Source: Winogradskyella sp. KYW1333
Lineage (GTDB): Bacteria; Bacteroidota; Bacteroidia; Flavobacteriales; Flavobacteriaceae
NCBI RefSeq assembly: GCF_003335675.1
Contig: NZ_QPHL01000011.1
Location: forward strand, 1-64,000
DNA: 64,000 bases
Reading direction: 5' to 3'
A model generated the notes under the pieces. The model saw only the letters and a program-made list of their open reading frames with translations. It had not been told where the DNA came from and searched no databases. This document shows, one piece after another, positions 36,264 to 45,070 of this stretch; position 1 is the stretch's first letter, and each line of letters begins with the position of its first letter. A program made the translations under genes and the position numbers.

Positions 36264-39113
36264 TTAGGCTTCTATATAAGCTTCAATCGGTGCGCAACTA
36301 CATACTAAATTTCTATCACCAAAGGCTTCGTCAACACGTCTAACAGTTGGCCAAAACTTATTATCCTTTACGTAGTCTAATGGAAAAGCGGCAATTTCTC
36401 TAGTATATGGCAACAACCACTCATCTGCAGTCAACATTTCTAATGTGTGCGGTGCATTTTTTAAAACGTTATTAGGTTCCTCCTTGGAAGTTTTATCAAT
36501 TTCTTTTCTAATAGATATCATTGCGTCACAGAAACGATCCATTTCCGCTTTACTTTCACTTTCAGTCGGTTCTATCATCATTGTACCTGCAACCGGAAAT
36601 GAAACTGTTGGAGCGTGAAAACCATAGTCCATGAGTCTTTTAGCTATGTCTGTAACCTCAATTCCTCTAGATTTGAATTCACGGCAATCTATTATCATTT
36701 CGTGTGCTGCCCTACCATTTTCACCTGTATAAAGTGTATCATAGTAACCTTCTAGTCGTTCTTTAATGTAATTAGCATTTAAGATAGCAATTTCAGTGGC
36801 TTCTTTTAGTCCTTTAGTACCTAGCATTTTAATATACCCATATGATATAATACAAGCCAATGATGAACCAAATGGTGCGGCTGAAATAGCAGAAATAGCC
36901 TGATGTCCACCAGTTTTAATAATTGGATTCCCAGGTAAAAAAGGAACTAGTTGTTCAGCAACACAAATTGGTCCAACTCCTGGGCCACCACCACCATGTG
37001 GAATAGCAAAAGTTTTATGAAGGTTTAAATGACATACATCTGCACCTATATTGCCTGGGTGTGTTAATCCTACTTGTGCGTTCATATTGGCACCATCCAT
37101 ATACACTTGACCGCCATTATCATGTATAATCTGGGTAATATCTTTAATTGCAGATTCAAATACTCCATGGGTAGAAGGATAAGTGATCATTAATGCAGAT
37201 AGATTGTCCTTGTGCAATTCTGCTTTTTCCCTTAAATCATTGACGTCTATGTTGCCATCTTCCGATGCCTTCGTTACAACAACTTTCATTCCAGCCATAA
37301 CGGCACTAGCTGGATTTGTACCATGTGCAGATGATGGGATTAAGCATATATTTCTATGATGGTCACCTCGCGACTCATGATACGCTTTAATTACCATCAG
37401 ACCTGCAAATTCTCCTTGAGCCCCTGAATTTGGTTGTAGCGATGTTGCCGCAAAACCAGTTATTTCAGTTAATTGATTTTCTAAAGAATTAAGCATAAGG
37501 TGATATCCTGTAGCCTGATTAATTGGAGTAAAAGGATGCATATTCCCCCAACTTCCCCAACTTAATGGCAACATTTCAGAAGCAGCATTAAGTTTCATCG
37601 TACAAGACCCTAGTGAAATCATAGAATGATTTAGTGCTAAATCTTTACGTTCTAACTTTTTGATATAACGCATTAGTTCAGTCTCAGAATGAAATGAATT
37701 AAAAACTTCATAGCTTAAAAAATCTGACTTGCGTTTTAGGTTATTAGGTAATGTATCCTCTTCAGTTATAGAGGTAATTTTGTCTGTTCTTTTGCCTGTA
37801 ACTTTTTCAAAAATTGAGATTATTTCATTTAAATCTGCTATGGTTGTAGTCTCATTGATTGAGATGGTTACAGTATTGTTATCAGGATAATAAAAATTTA
37901 CTTCTTGTTTTTCTGCTTCGTACATCACCTTCAATGGATCAGCTTTAATTTGAAGTGTATCAAAATAGTGAGAGTTTATTTGGTCTAATCCTAGTTGTTC
38001 AAGTGCTTTCGCTAAGGTTGAGGTTGAGTTTTTTACTTTATCAGCTATAAAAGTTAAACCCTTTGGACCGTGATAAACGGCATACATGCCAGCCATCACA
38101 GCTAGTAATACCTGAGCGGTACAAATGTTAGAAGTTGCTTTATCCCTTTTAATGTGTTGCTCTCGAGTTTGCAAAGCCATTCTTAAGGCTCTGTTACCGT
38201 TTGTGTCTTTGGTAACTCCAATAATTCTTCCAGGGACATCACGTTTGTATGCCTCTTTAGTTGCGAAATAAGCGGCGTGAGGTCCACCATATCCCATCGG
38301 GATACCAAAACGTTGTGTTGTACCAACAACAACATCTGCACCAAATTTTCCAGGGGCTTCTAATTTAACGAGGCTTAAAATGTCTGCGGCAACAGCCACT
38401 TTAATATTAGAGGTTTTAGCTTTTTCAATAAAAGCTTTTATATCTGTAATTTGCCCATTTTTACCAGGGTACTGTAATAAGGCACCAAAAAACTCATCAC
38501 TTAAATTAAATTCTGCCTCATTTCCAATAACTAATTCAATCCCAATTGGGACAGCCCTTGTTTCCAATAATGCTATTGTCTGTGGTAAAACTAAATCAGA
38601 AACAAAAAATTTATTGACTCCAGCTTTCTTTTGCGCTCTTTCTCTCACAGCAAACAACAATCCCATTGCTTCGGCTGCTGCAGTACTTTCATCTAGTAAT
38701 GAAGCGTTGGCAATTTCCATTCCAGTCAAATCGATAACCATTGTTTGAAAGTTTAATAATGCTTCTAAACGTCCTTGAGCAATTTCTGCTTGATAAGGAG
38801 TATAAGCAGTATACCATCCTGGATTTTCTAAAATGTTACGCTGAATGACTGCTGGTAAATTAGCTGGGTGATACCCTAAGCCAATATATGATTTATAAAC
38901 TTTATTTAATTGAGAAAGTTTATAAATGTGGCTTAAATATTCTTGTTCGCTCATTGCCGGATCTAATTCTAAATCCTTATCAAGACGAATCCCAGAGGGG
39001 ATAGTTTCGGAAACTAATTGTTCAATACTTGTTACGCCAATTGTATTAAGCATAACTTTTTGTTCGTGAGAATTTGGGCCAATATGCCTTAGTGCAAAAG
39101 AGGTAGTATCCAT
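36264..39113 (-). CDS. gcvP: Glycine dehydrogenase (aminomethyl-transferring), P-protein
   Basis: GcvP is the PLP-dependent decarboxylase of the glycine cleavage system. The 949-aa single chain contains both halves found as separate subunits in some bacteria. The N-terminal half begins FALRHIGPNSHEQ, and the C-terminal half carries the PLP lysine in HLNLHKTFAIPHGGGGPG. GSCTMKLNAASEM, SSAHGTNPASA and YMDGANMNAQ are also typical. It stands alone, with gcvT and gcvH elsewhere. A leftward TATTTTTG box is at 39149-39142. I see no glycine riboswitch in the 122-base upstream gap. Confidence 0.96.
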   Translation of the reverse strand: MDTTSFALRHIGPNSHEQKVMLNTIGVTSIEQLVSETIPSGIRLDKDLELDPAMSEQEYLSHIYKLSQLNKVYKSYIGLGYHPANLPAVIQRNILENPGWYTAYTPYQAEIAQGRLEALLNFQTMVIDLTGMEIANASLLDESTAAAEAMGLLFAVRERAQKKAGVNKFFVSDLVLPQTIALLETRAVPIGIELVIGNEAEFNLSDEFFGALLQYPGKNGQITDIKAFIEKAKTSNIKVAVAADILSLVKLEAPGKFGADVVVGTTQRFGIPMGYGGPHAAYFATKEAYKRDVPGRIIGVTKDTNGNRALRMALQTREQHIKRDKATSNICTAQVLLAVMAGMYAVYHGPKGLTFIADKVKNSTSTLAKALEQLGLDQINSHYFDTLQIKADPLKVMYEAEKQEVNFYYPDNNTVTISINETTTIADLNEIISIFEKVTGKRTDKITSITEEDTLPNNLKRKSDFLSYEVFNSFHSETELMRYIKKLERKDLALNHSMISLGSCTMKLNAASEMLPLSWGSWGNMHPFTPINQATGYHLMLNSLENQLTEITGFAATSLQPNSGAQGEFAGLMVIKAYHESRGDHHRNICLIPSSAHGTNPASAVMAGMKVVVTKASEDGNIDVNDLREKAELHKDNLSALMITYPSTHGVFESAIKDITQIIHDNGGQVYMDGANMNAQVGLTHPGNIGADVCHLNLHKTFAIPHGGGGPGVGPICVAEQLVPFLPGNPIIKTGGHQAISAISAAPFGSSLACIISYGYIKMLGTKGLKEATEIAILNANYIKERLEGYYDTLYTGENGRAAHEMIIDCREFKSRGIEVTDIAKRLMDYGFHAPTVSFPVAGTMMIEPTESESKAEMDRFCDAMISIRKEIDKTSKEEPNNVLKNAPHTLEMLTADEWLLPYTREIAAFPLDYVKDNKFWPTVRRVDEAFGDRNLVCSCAPIEAYIEA

Positions 39114-39235
39114 TCTTTTTTAATGCTATTTTTTTGATAAGCAAAAATACGTAAATACCCTCTTTTATTAGTTAAGGAAAACTAAAGTTTTTAACGGATT
39201 CACTCGGTTATTAACACATTAACTATTTTTGTAAT

Positions 39236-40069
39236 GTGAGGTTTATTAAACAACTTTTTTATTTCTATGTCAATAGTAGTATTCATGTAGCGATAGCAGC
39301 ATATGCATTAACATGGGTTACTCTTTTAGAATATAATTTGAAATATGATAAAAATAGCCTCTATTTCGTCTTTTTTGCAACCATTACAGGATACAATTTT
39401 GTTAAGTATTTTGGTGTTGCAAAATTTCATCATCGAAGATTGGCAGATTGGTTAAAAGCTATACAGCTGTTTTCGCTTATTGCGTTTATAATATTGGCAT
39501 ATTATGCCTTTCAACTTTTAGTGAATTCAAAAATTTTGATTGTACTTTTAGGTGTAATAACATTTTTGTATGCCATTCCCTTGTTACCAAAGAAATATTT
39601 TGTTGATGATCAAAGCAACCTACGACAAATTAGCGGTCTTAAGGTATATGTAATCGCAATAGTTTGGTCTTTATCAACGGTTGTTTTACCACTAATTCAA
39701 AATGAAATAGAAATTGGTGCAGATGCTGTTGTTACATGTTTTCAGAGGTTTTTCTATATAATTGTATTAATGCTACCATTTGAAATTAGAGATTTAAACT
39801 ATGACAGTTTAAAACTTGGGACAATACCGCAACGAATTGGAGTTAAACGAACAAAAATTATTGGAATATTTCTTTTGATACTTTTCTTTTTCTTGGAATA
39901 TTTTAAAAATGAAATTGATACTAAATCATTAACTATTTTATTGATAATAACATTTGTTACAGCTTTATTTTTAGCTTTTTCCAATAAAAATCAATCGAAG
40001 TATTATAGTGCTTTCTGGGTAGAAAGTTTACCTATATTTTGGCTGGTTTTATTTTTGATACTTAGCTAG
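39236..40069 (+). CDS. UbiA-like multi-pass membrane protein
   Basis: This is a 277-aa integral membrane protein with about eight hydrophobic segments. The later block IRDLNYDSLKLGTIPQRIG resembles the second Asp-rich motif of UbiA prenyltransferases (DxxxD followed by G-T-x-P). The first NDxxDxxxD motif is missing: the expected place reads TGYNFVKYFG. It may be a degenerate or repurposed UbiA member. The start is GTG at 39236, and a TATTTTTG box ends only 4 bases before it. That would make the mRNA almost leaderless, or else the true start is further in. Its end overlaps the convergent small gene by 21 bases. Confidence 0.7.
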   Translation: MRFIKQLFYFYVNSSIHVAIAAYALTWVTLLEYNLKYDKNSLYFVFFATITGYNFVKYFGVAKFHHRRLADWLKAIQLFSLIAFIILAYYAFQLLVNSKILIVLLGVITFLYAIPLLPKKYFVDDQSNLRQISGLKVYVIAIVWSLSTVVLPLIQNEIEIGADAVVTCFQRFFYIIVLMLPFEIRDLNYDSLKLGTIPQRIGVKRTKIIGIFLLILFFFLEYFKNEIDTKSLTILLIITFVTALFLAFSNKNQSKYYSAFWVESLPIFWLVLFLILS

Positions 40070-40309
40070 TTCTTTTTCGAACTGCTCCTTGATTTTGGTT
40101 CTTTCATCAGTTTTCAAACAATTTACTTCTGCCTTTTGCACGGCATCAGTAAGCTTATTGTTCTTTCTGGAATAATATCTCGTAATGTGACACCACGAAA
40201 GTCTTAAACTTAATTTGAATCGTTCCCAGGTTGAGGCCTCACCATATTGGCTTTTATCACAAATGTACTTTGCTTCTTCGCAGGAAATAAATAAAAAACT
40301 TTTTTTCAT
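40049..40309 (-). CDS. Small protein paired with sigma factor, possible degenerate anti-sigma
   Basis: I start this 86-aa protein at 40309 (MKKSFLFISCEEAKYICDKS), because a longer frame would begin inside the sigma factor gene. It starts 4 bases after the sigma factor stop. The pattern of an N-terminal Cys-containing helix, a middle helix (WERFKLSLRLSWC) and a charged C-terminal helix resembles zinc-binding anti-sigma domains. The usual His-x3-Cys-x2-Cys triad is incomplete, since only one Cys remains in WCHITRYYS. The position and fold hint at a regulator of the upstream sigma factor, which is an inference. Confidence 0.6.
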   Translation of the reverse strand: MKKSFLFISCEEAKYICDKSQYGEASTWERFKLSLRLSWCHITRYYSRKNNKLTDAVQKAEVNCLKTDERTKIKEQFEKELAKYQK

Positions 40310-40313
40310 GTCT

Positions 40314-40868
40314 TTAAAACCAGTTTTTTCCAATGCAATCAGCCAAGGCAGCACGTGCTCTATGGATGATTACCCAAAGGTTAGACGCAGTAATATCTAA
40401 TTCATTACAAATAGTTTGTGTATCATAACCTAAAATTGTTTTCATTTTAAAAACCTCTGCTTGTTTTTGAGGTAATTTATCTAAACAGTCATAAATAGCA
40501 TCACCTAACTCAGAATTTTCCAGTTTGTCTTCGGCAGTCTTGTCAAATGGATCTGCAATTTTTTCTTCTAACCAATCACCTTCTGCATCGGAGTAATTAC
40601 TATAACCCATTCTAACTTCTGCTCTCCCTTTTTTAGAGTTTATTTTTCTATAGTGATCAATAATTTTTCGCTTGAGAATAGATACCAACCATGTTCTTTC
40701 ACTTGCATCACCCTTAAAATTTACCATTGATTTTAGTCCAGCTAAGAATGTTTCAGAGACTAAATCTTGAGCAATTGCGCGGTCACTTACTCTTGTAATT
40801 GTGTAATTAAAAAGGTAATCTGAATATTGTGAAATCCAGTTATTGGGATCTATTTGATGTCTAGACAT
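40314..40868 (-). CDS. RNA polymerase sigma-70 family factor (ECF type)
   Basis: This is an alternative sigma factor of 184 aa. Region 2 covers about residues 12-75 (LFNYTITRVSDRAIAQDLV, TFLAGLKSM, TWLVSILKRKIIDHYRK). An acidic linker follows, and region 4 (about 118-175) contains LPQKQAEVFKMK, GYDTQTICNELDITASNLWV and HRARAALADC. Region 3 is missing, as in ECF factors. A leftward TATTTTTG box at 40897-40890 lies 22 bases before the start. The small gene 4 bases downstream is a candidate partner. Target genes are unknown. Confidence 0.9.
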   Translation of the reverse strand: MSRHQIDPNNWISQYSDYLFNYTITRVSDRAIAQDLVSETFLAGLKSMVNFKGDASERTWLVSILKRKIIDHYRKINSKKGRAEVRMGYSNYSDAEGDWLEEKIADPFDKTAEDKLENSELGDAIYDCLDKLPQKQAEVFKMKTILGYDTQTICNELDITASNLWVIIHRARAALADCIGKNWF

Positions 40869-41070
40869 TTTTGTTTTTCATTGCTATCTCAAAAATAGAA
40901 TAATTAATTAAAAAACTGAAAGAGGTTAGAATGGATTTACTTCAATTTATAATTATTTTAAGGAGTTTGTAAATGAAAATTTTATTTAAATTTAGTTTTA
41001 TGTAATAAGTTTATTAAGCCTTAATTAAAACGTCCTATTTCAAAACAAATTTTAGTAAAACACGTCCTAC

Positions 41071-43101
41071 TTATTTTATCAACCCAGCTCGTCGTAATAA
41101 GGCTTCTGGTTTGGGTTCTTGTCCTCTAAATTTTTTGTATAAGGTCATTGGATTTTCGGTACCACCTTGAGACAAGACATAGGTTTTAAACTTATTAGCA
41201 ACTGTTTTATTAAATATACCTTCTTCCTTAAAATACTCAAAAGCATCTGCATCTAATACTTCGGCCCATTTATAACTATAATAACCTGATGAGTATCCAC
41301 CTTGGAATATATGAGCAAATGCAGTACTCATACAGTTGGCTTTAACATCTGGATAAAGTTGTGTTTCGCCAAATGCCTTGAGCTCATAAGTTTTTATATC
41401 CTTTATTTCTGACGGGTCAACACCATGCCATGCCATATCTAGCATACCAAAACTCAATTGTCTTAGGGTTTGCATTCCTTCATTAAAGTTTGCTGATTTT
41501 TTAATCTTTTCTATTAATTCCATCGGAATTACCTGATCAGTTTTATAATGCTTGGCAAATAGCTTCAACGTTTCTTCTTCATAACACCAATTCTCTAAAA
41601 TCTGACTTGGTAGCTCCACAAAATCCCAATACACACTTGTGCCTGAAAGGCTTGGGTAGGTTGTATTGGCCAACATGCCATGTAGTGCGTGTCCAAACTC
41701 ATGAAAAAGTGTGGTAACCTCGTTAAAAGTTAATAATGAAGGTTTACTCTTTGTTGGCTTTGTAAAATTGCAAACAATTGACACGTGAGGTCTTTCATTA
41801 GTGCCATTTTTTATCATCTGTGGTTTAAATGATGTCATCCATGCACCATTTCGTTTTCCTGCTCTAGGAAAAAAGTCCGCGTAGAAAATAGATACTAATT
41901 CTCCATCTGCATCTTCAACTTTGTAGGTCATTACATCTTTATGATACTTGTCTATAGTATCCATCTCATTAAACTCTAATCCAAATAATTTGTTGGCCAC
42001 AGTAAATGCGCCTTCAATGACATTTTCGAGTTTAAAATAAGGCTTCAACTTTTCGTCATCTAAATCGAACAGCTTCTGTTTCAATTTTTCGGAATAGTAG
42101 GCAGAATCCCATTTTTGTAACTGGTCAATTCCATCAAATTCCTTAGCAAAATCTTGGAGTTTTTTAAATTCTTTTATGGCTGCAGGTTTGGCTTTTTCTA
42201 ATAGGTCTTCTAGAAAGTGATTTACTTTTACAGGAGATTCGGCCATACGTTCTTCAAGAACAAAATGTGCATGGGTCTGATAACCTAATAATTGAGCCCG
42301 TTCATATCTGAGATTGGATATTTTTAAAACAATTGCCTTGTTATCTAGCTCATCACTTTTGAAACCTTTACTCCCAAAAGCTTTAGATAATTTTTTTCTT
42401 AGACTTCTGCTTTTAGCGTGGGTCATAAATGGAATATAACTTGGATAATCTAAAGTTATTAGCCAACCTTTTCTACCTTTACTTTCTGCCAACTGTTTCG
42501 CTGCTTCTTTGGCACCTTCTGGCAAACCATCTAAATTGTCTATATGAGTTAAGTGCATTTCAAACTTATTGGTTTCGGCTAATATGTGCTCACCAAACTT
42601 TAGTTTAAGTTGACTTAATTCTTTATCAATGGCTCTCAGTCTTTCTTTTTTATCTTCAGGTAAATTAGCCCCGTTTCTAGCAAAACTTTTATATTTTTTA
42701 TCTAGTAGCGTTGCTTGTTCTGTATTTAATTTTAAATCTGATTTAGAATCAAATACTGATTTAACACGATTAAATAAATCTTCATTCAGGGCAATGTCAT
42801 TACTAAATTCTGAAAGTAGTGGTGACACTTCCTGAGCAATCTTTTGTATTTCATCATTGGTTTCTGCAGAATTAAGATTGAAGAAAATACTAGATATTCT
42901 ATCTAACTCTTCACCTGAATAGTCAAGTGCCTCAATGGTATTTTGAAATGTTGGCTTTTCTTTGTTATTGACAATGGTATCAATTTCTGATTTAGCTTTT
43001 TTAATTGCTGTCTTAAAAGCGGATAAAAATTCTTCGGTTTTTAATTTTGAAAATGGAGCTGTATTGTACTGTGTATCAAAGGGTTTATTGAGAATTGTCA
43101 T
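41071..43101 (-). CDS. M3 family oligopeptidase (Dcp/thimet type)
   Basis: This zinc metallopeptidase cleaves short peptides in the cytoplasm or periplasm. The active site is FHEFGHALHGM with H467, E468 and H471, and a downstream SGTSVYWDFVELPSQILENW gives the third zinc ligand Glu. No signal peptide is visible, so a cytoplasmic location is likely. The length of 676 aa is typical for peptidyl-dipeptidase Dcp and oligopeptidase A. It is transcribed leftwards and is separated from purE by 184 bases that carry an orphan plus-strand terminator. Confidence 0.93.
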   Translation of the reverse strand: MTILNKPFDTQYNTAPFSKLKTEEFLSAFKTAIKKAKSEIDTIVNNKEKPTFQNTIEALDYSGEELDRISSIFFNLNSAETNDEIQKIAQEVSPLLSEFSNDIALNEDLFNRVKSVFDSKSDLKLNTEQATLLDKKYKSFARNGANLPEDKKERLRAIDKELSQLKLKFGEHILAETNKFEMHLTHIDNLDGLPEGAKEAAKQLAESKGRKGWLITLDYPSYIPFMTHAKSRSLRKKLSKAFGSKGFKSDELDNKAIVLKISNLRYERAQLLGYQTHAHFVLEERMAESPVKVNHFLEDLLEKAKPAAIKEFKKLQDFAKEFDGIDQLQKWDSAYYSEKLKQKLFDLDDEKLKPYFKLENVIEGAFTVANKLFGLEFNEMDTIDKYHKDVMTYKVEDADGELVSIFYADFFPRAGKRNGAWMTSFKPQMIKNGTNERPHVSIVCNFTKPTKSKPSLLTFNEVTTLFHEFGHALHGMLANTTYPSLSGTSVYWDFVELPSQILENWCYEEETLKLFAKHYKTDQVIPMELIEKIKKSANFNEGMQTLRQLSFGMLDMAWHGVDPSEIKDIKTYELKAFGETQLYPDVKANCMSTAFAHIFQGGYSSGYYSYKWAEVLDADAFEYFKEEGIFNKTVANKFKTYVLSQGGTENPMTLYKKFRGQEPKPEALLRRAGLIK

Positions 43102-43257
43102 TTTACGCCGTCTTAATTTTCTTACTATATTGCTGATATTGTGAACTTTAACTCAATTTTAAGTTCGTAAAAATCAATTTAGTATTTATCTTTTGTTTAT
43201 TTTTGTGAATCTTTTAGAACAAAATCTATTGTTCAAAAAGGATTGGTTAATAGCTAG

Positions 43258-43288
43258 AAGCCTTGGCAGATAGTCAAGGCTTTTTTTA
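43258..43288 (+). terminator. Orphan plus-strand terminator
   Basis: The stem AAGCCTTG (43258-43265) pairs with CAAGGCTT (43275-43282), and the T-run continues to 43287. The T-run is only on the plus strand, while both flanking genes (M3 peptidase and purE) are on the minus strand, so no annotated gene uses it. It could end a short plus-strand RNA. Confidence 0.65.
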
Positions 43289-43765
43289 TAAATCTTTAGC
43301 AGATTCTATAACCTTCGCCTTTAAACCTTCTTTGTAGACTACAATTTTATCTAAAATACATTGGTCTGTGCATCCTAAAATTTGTGCGGCTAAAATTCCT
43401 GCATTTTTAGCACCGTTTAAAGCAACAGTTGCTACTGGTACTCCTCCGGGCATTTGCAAGATGGATAATACAGAATCCCAACCATCAATGGAGTTGCTAC
43501 TTTTTACTGGCACACCAATGACAGGTAATGGAGATAAAGAAGCCACCATGCCAGGTAAATGCGCAGCGCCTCCAGCACCTGCAACAATAACTTTTATACC
43601 ACGTACATGAGCATTTTTACCATAATAGAATAACTTCTCTGGTGTTCTATGTGCAGAGACAATATCAACCTCTACTTCAATATCAAATCCTTTTAAAATA
43701 TCAATAGCGTCTTGCATAACTGGCAAATCGCTTTTGCTTCCCATAATTACACCTACTTTACTCAT
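43286..43765 (-). CDS. purE: N5-carboxyaminoimidazole ribonucleotide mutase
   Basis: PurE moves the carboxyl group of N5-CAIR to give CAIR in purine synthesis. Class I PurE signatures are complete: VGVIMGSKSDLPVM at the N-terminus (residues 3-16), SAHRTPEKLFYY and VIVAGAGGAAHLPGMVASL, with PVIGVPVKSS. The length of 159 aa is typical. It is downstream of purK with a 3-base gap, so the two enzymes that replace a class II PurE are co-expressed. Confidence 0.96.
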   Translation of the reverse strand: MSKVGVIMGSKSDLPVMQDAIDILKGFDIEVEVDIVSAHRTPEKLFYYGKNAHVRGIKVIVAGAGGAAHLPGMVASLSPLPVIGVPVKSSNSIDGWDSVLSILQMPGGVPVATVALNGAKNAGILAAQILGCTDQCILDKIVVYKEGLKAKVIESAKDL

Positions 43766-43768
43766 AAT

Positions 43769-44923
43769 TTATTCACTTATAACTTGGATTGTTTTTTTTA
43801 CTTTTTCTGCTATCACTCTAGCTTTGTCAACATCTTCATTTACAATGGTGACATGGCCCATTTTTCTGAAAGGTCTTGTCTGTTTTTTGCCATAAATATG
43901 TGGTGTAACACCATCCATCGCAATAATTTTTTCAATGTTTTTGTAAAGTACATTGCCTACGTAATCTTCTGCACCAACAAGATTAACCATAACGCCTGCA
44001 ACTGTACTTTCTGTTTTACCTAACGGTAAACCTAATATAGCTCTGAGATGTTGTTCAAATTGATCAGTATAACTTGCTTCAATGCTATAATGGCCAGAAT
44101 TGTGTGGTCTTGGAGCAACTTCATTGACTAAAATATCATCATCTTCCGTCTGAAACATTTCGACTGCTAATAGACCAATATGCTCAAAGGCAGCTGCAGT
44201 TTTTAAGGCTACTAGTTCAGCTTTTTTAGCTATATGATCTGATATTCTTGCAGGACAAATCACATATTCCACTTGATTCGCCTCTGGATGAAATTCCATT
44301 TCAACTACAGGGTAGGTTTTTAAGTCGCCTTTTGTATTTCGTGCAACAATAACGGCTAATTCATTTTTAAATGGAATTAGATTTTCTGCAATACATTCAA
44401 CATTGGGTAAATCAATTAAATCTGCATGTCGTTTCACTATTTTAACCCCTTGACCATCATATCCAAATTTGGCACTTTTCCAAACAAATGGGTAACTCAA
44501 CCCGCCATTCTCTACAGCCTCATCAATTTCTGATGTATAGGCAAATCTTGAGAAATCTGCAGTTGGTATATTATGATCTCTATAAAATAGTTTTTGGTGT
44601 GCTTTGTTTTGAATGGTTTTTAAAGTTTTAGCCGAAGGATAGACCTTGATACCATTATTTTCAAGTTTTTCTAAGGCGTTAACATTGACATTTTCAATTT
44701 CAATAGTTAAAATGTCTACTTTTTTGCCAAAATCAATGACTGTATCGTAATCTAACAAGTCACCAACATTAAATTCATCGCAAGCTAATCTTGCTGGAGC
44801 ATCCCTACTAGGATCTAATACACAGGTATAAATATCAAATTTCCGTGTGGAATACAATATCATTTTACCTAATTGTCCACCACCTAAAATGCCAAGTTTA
44901 AATTTTGAAGAAAAGTAATTCAT
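43769..44923 (-). CDS. purK: N5-carboxyaminoimidazole ribonucleotide synthase
   Basis: PurK is an ATP-grasp enzyme that carboxylates AIR with bicarbonate and ATP. The N-terminal GILGGGQLGKMIL (residues 12-24) is the PreATP-grasp motif. ATP-grasp motifs WKSAKFGYDGQGVKIV and NEVAPRPHNSGHYSIE are both present, with VGAEDYVGN near the end. The length is 384 aa. A leftward TATTTTTG box at 44975-44968 lies 45 bases before the start. It leads the purK-purE pair and is divergent from the hpt-adk fusion. Confidence 0.96.
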   Translation of the reverse strand: MNYFSSKFKLGILGGGQLGKMILYSTRKFDIYTCVLDPSRDAPARLACDEFNVGDLLDYDTVIDFGKKVDILTIEIENVNVNALEKLENNGIKVYPSAKTLKTIQNKAHQKLFYRDHNIPTADFSRFAYTSEIDEAVENGGLSYPFVWKSAKFGYDGQGVKIVKRHADLIDLPNVECIAENLIPFKNELAVIVARNTKGDLKTYPVVEMEFHPEANQVEYVICPARISDHIAKKAELVALKTAAAFEHIGLLAVEMFQTEDDDILVNEVAPRPHNSGHYSIEASYTDQFEQHLRAILGLPLGKTESTVAGVMVNLVGAEDYVGNVLYKNIEKIIAMDGVTPHIYGKKQTRPFRKMGHVTIVNEDVDKARVIAEKVKKTIQVISE

Positions 44924-45070
44924 TTTAAATATCTATCTAGACACCAACTTAAATTGCGTTAAAGAGACAAAAATACGCTAATTATAGTACAAAATTCTAA
45001 AATCATAAATCAAAAAATAGTCATTGGTTAATCAAATGATTATCTTTGCATTTCTAAATTTTAGTGTACA

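Noticed and set aside
39114..39235. Possible glycine riboswitch upstream of gcvP
   Set aside because: The gap is only 122 bases, is very AT-rich and shows none of the conserved glycine-aptamer elements.
40310..40354. Longer start for the small sigma partner
   Set aside because: It would overlap the region 4 codons of the sigma factor. The ATG at 40309 lies 4 bases past the sigma stop.
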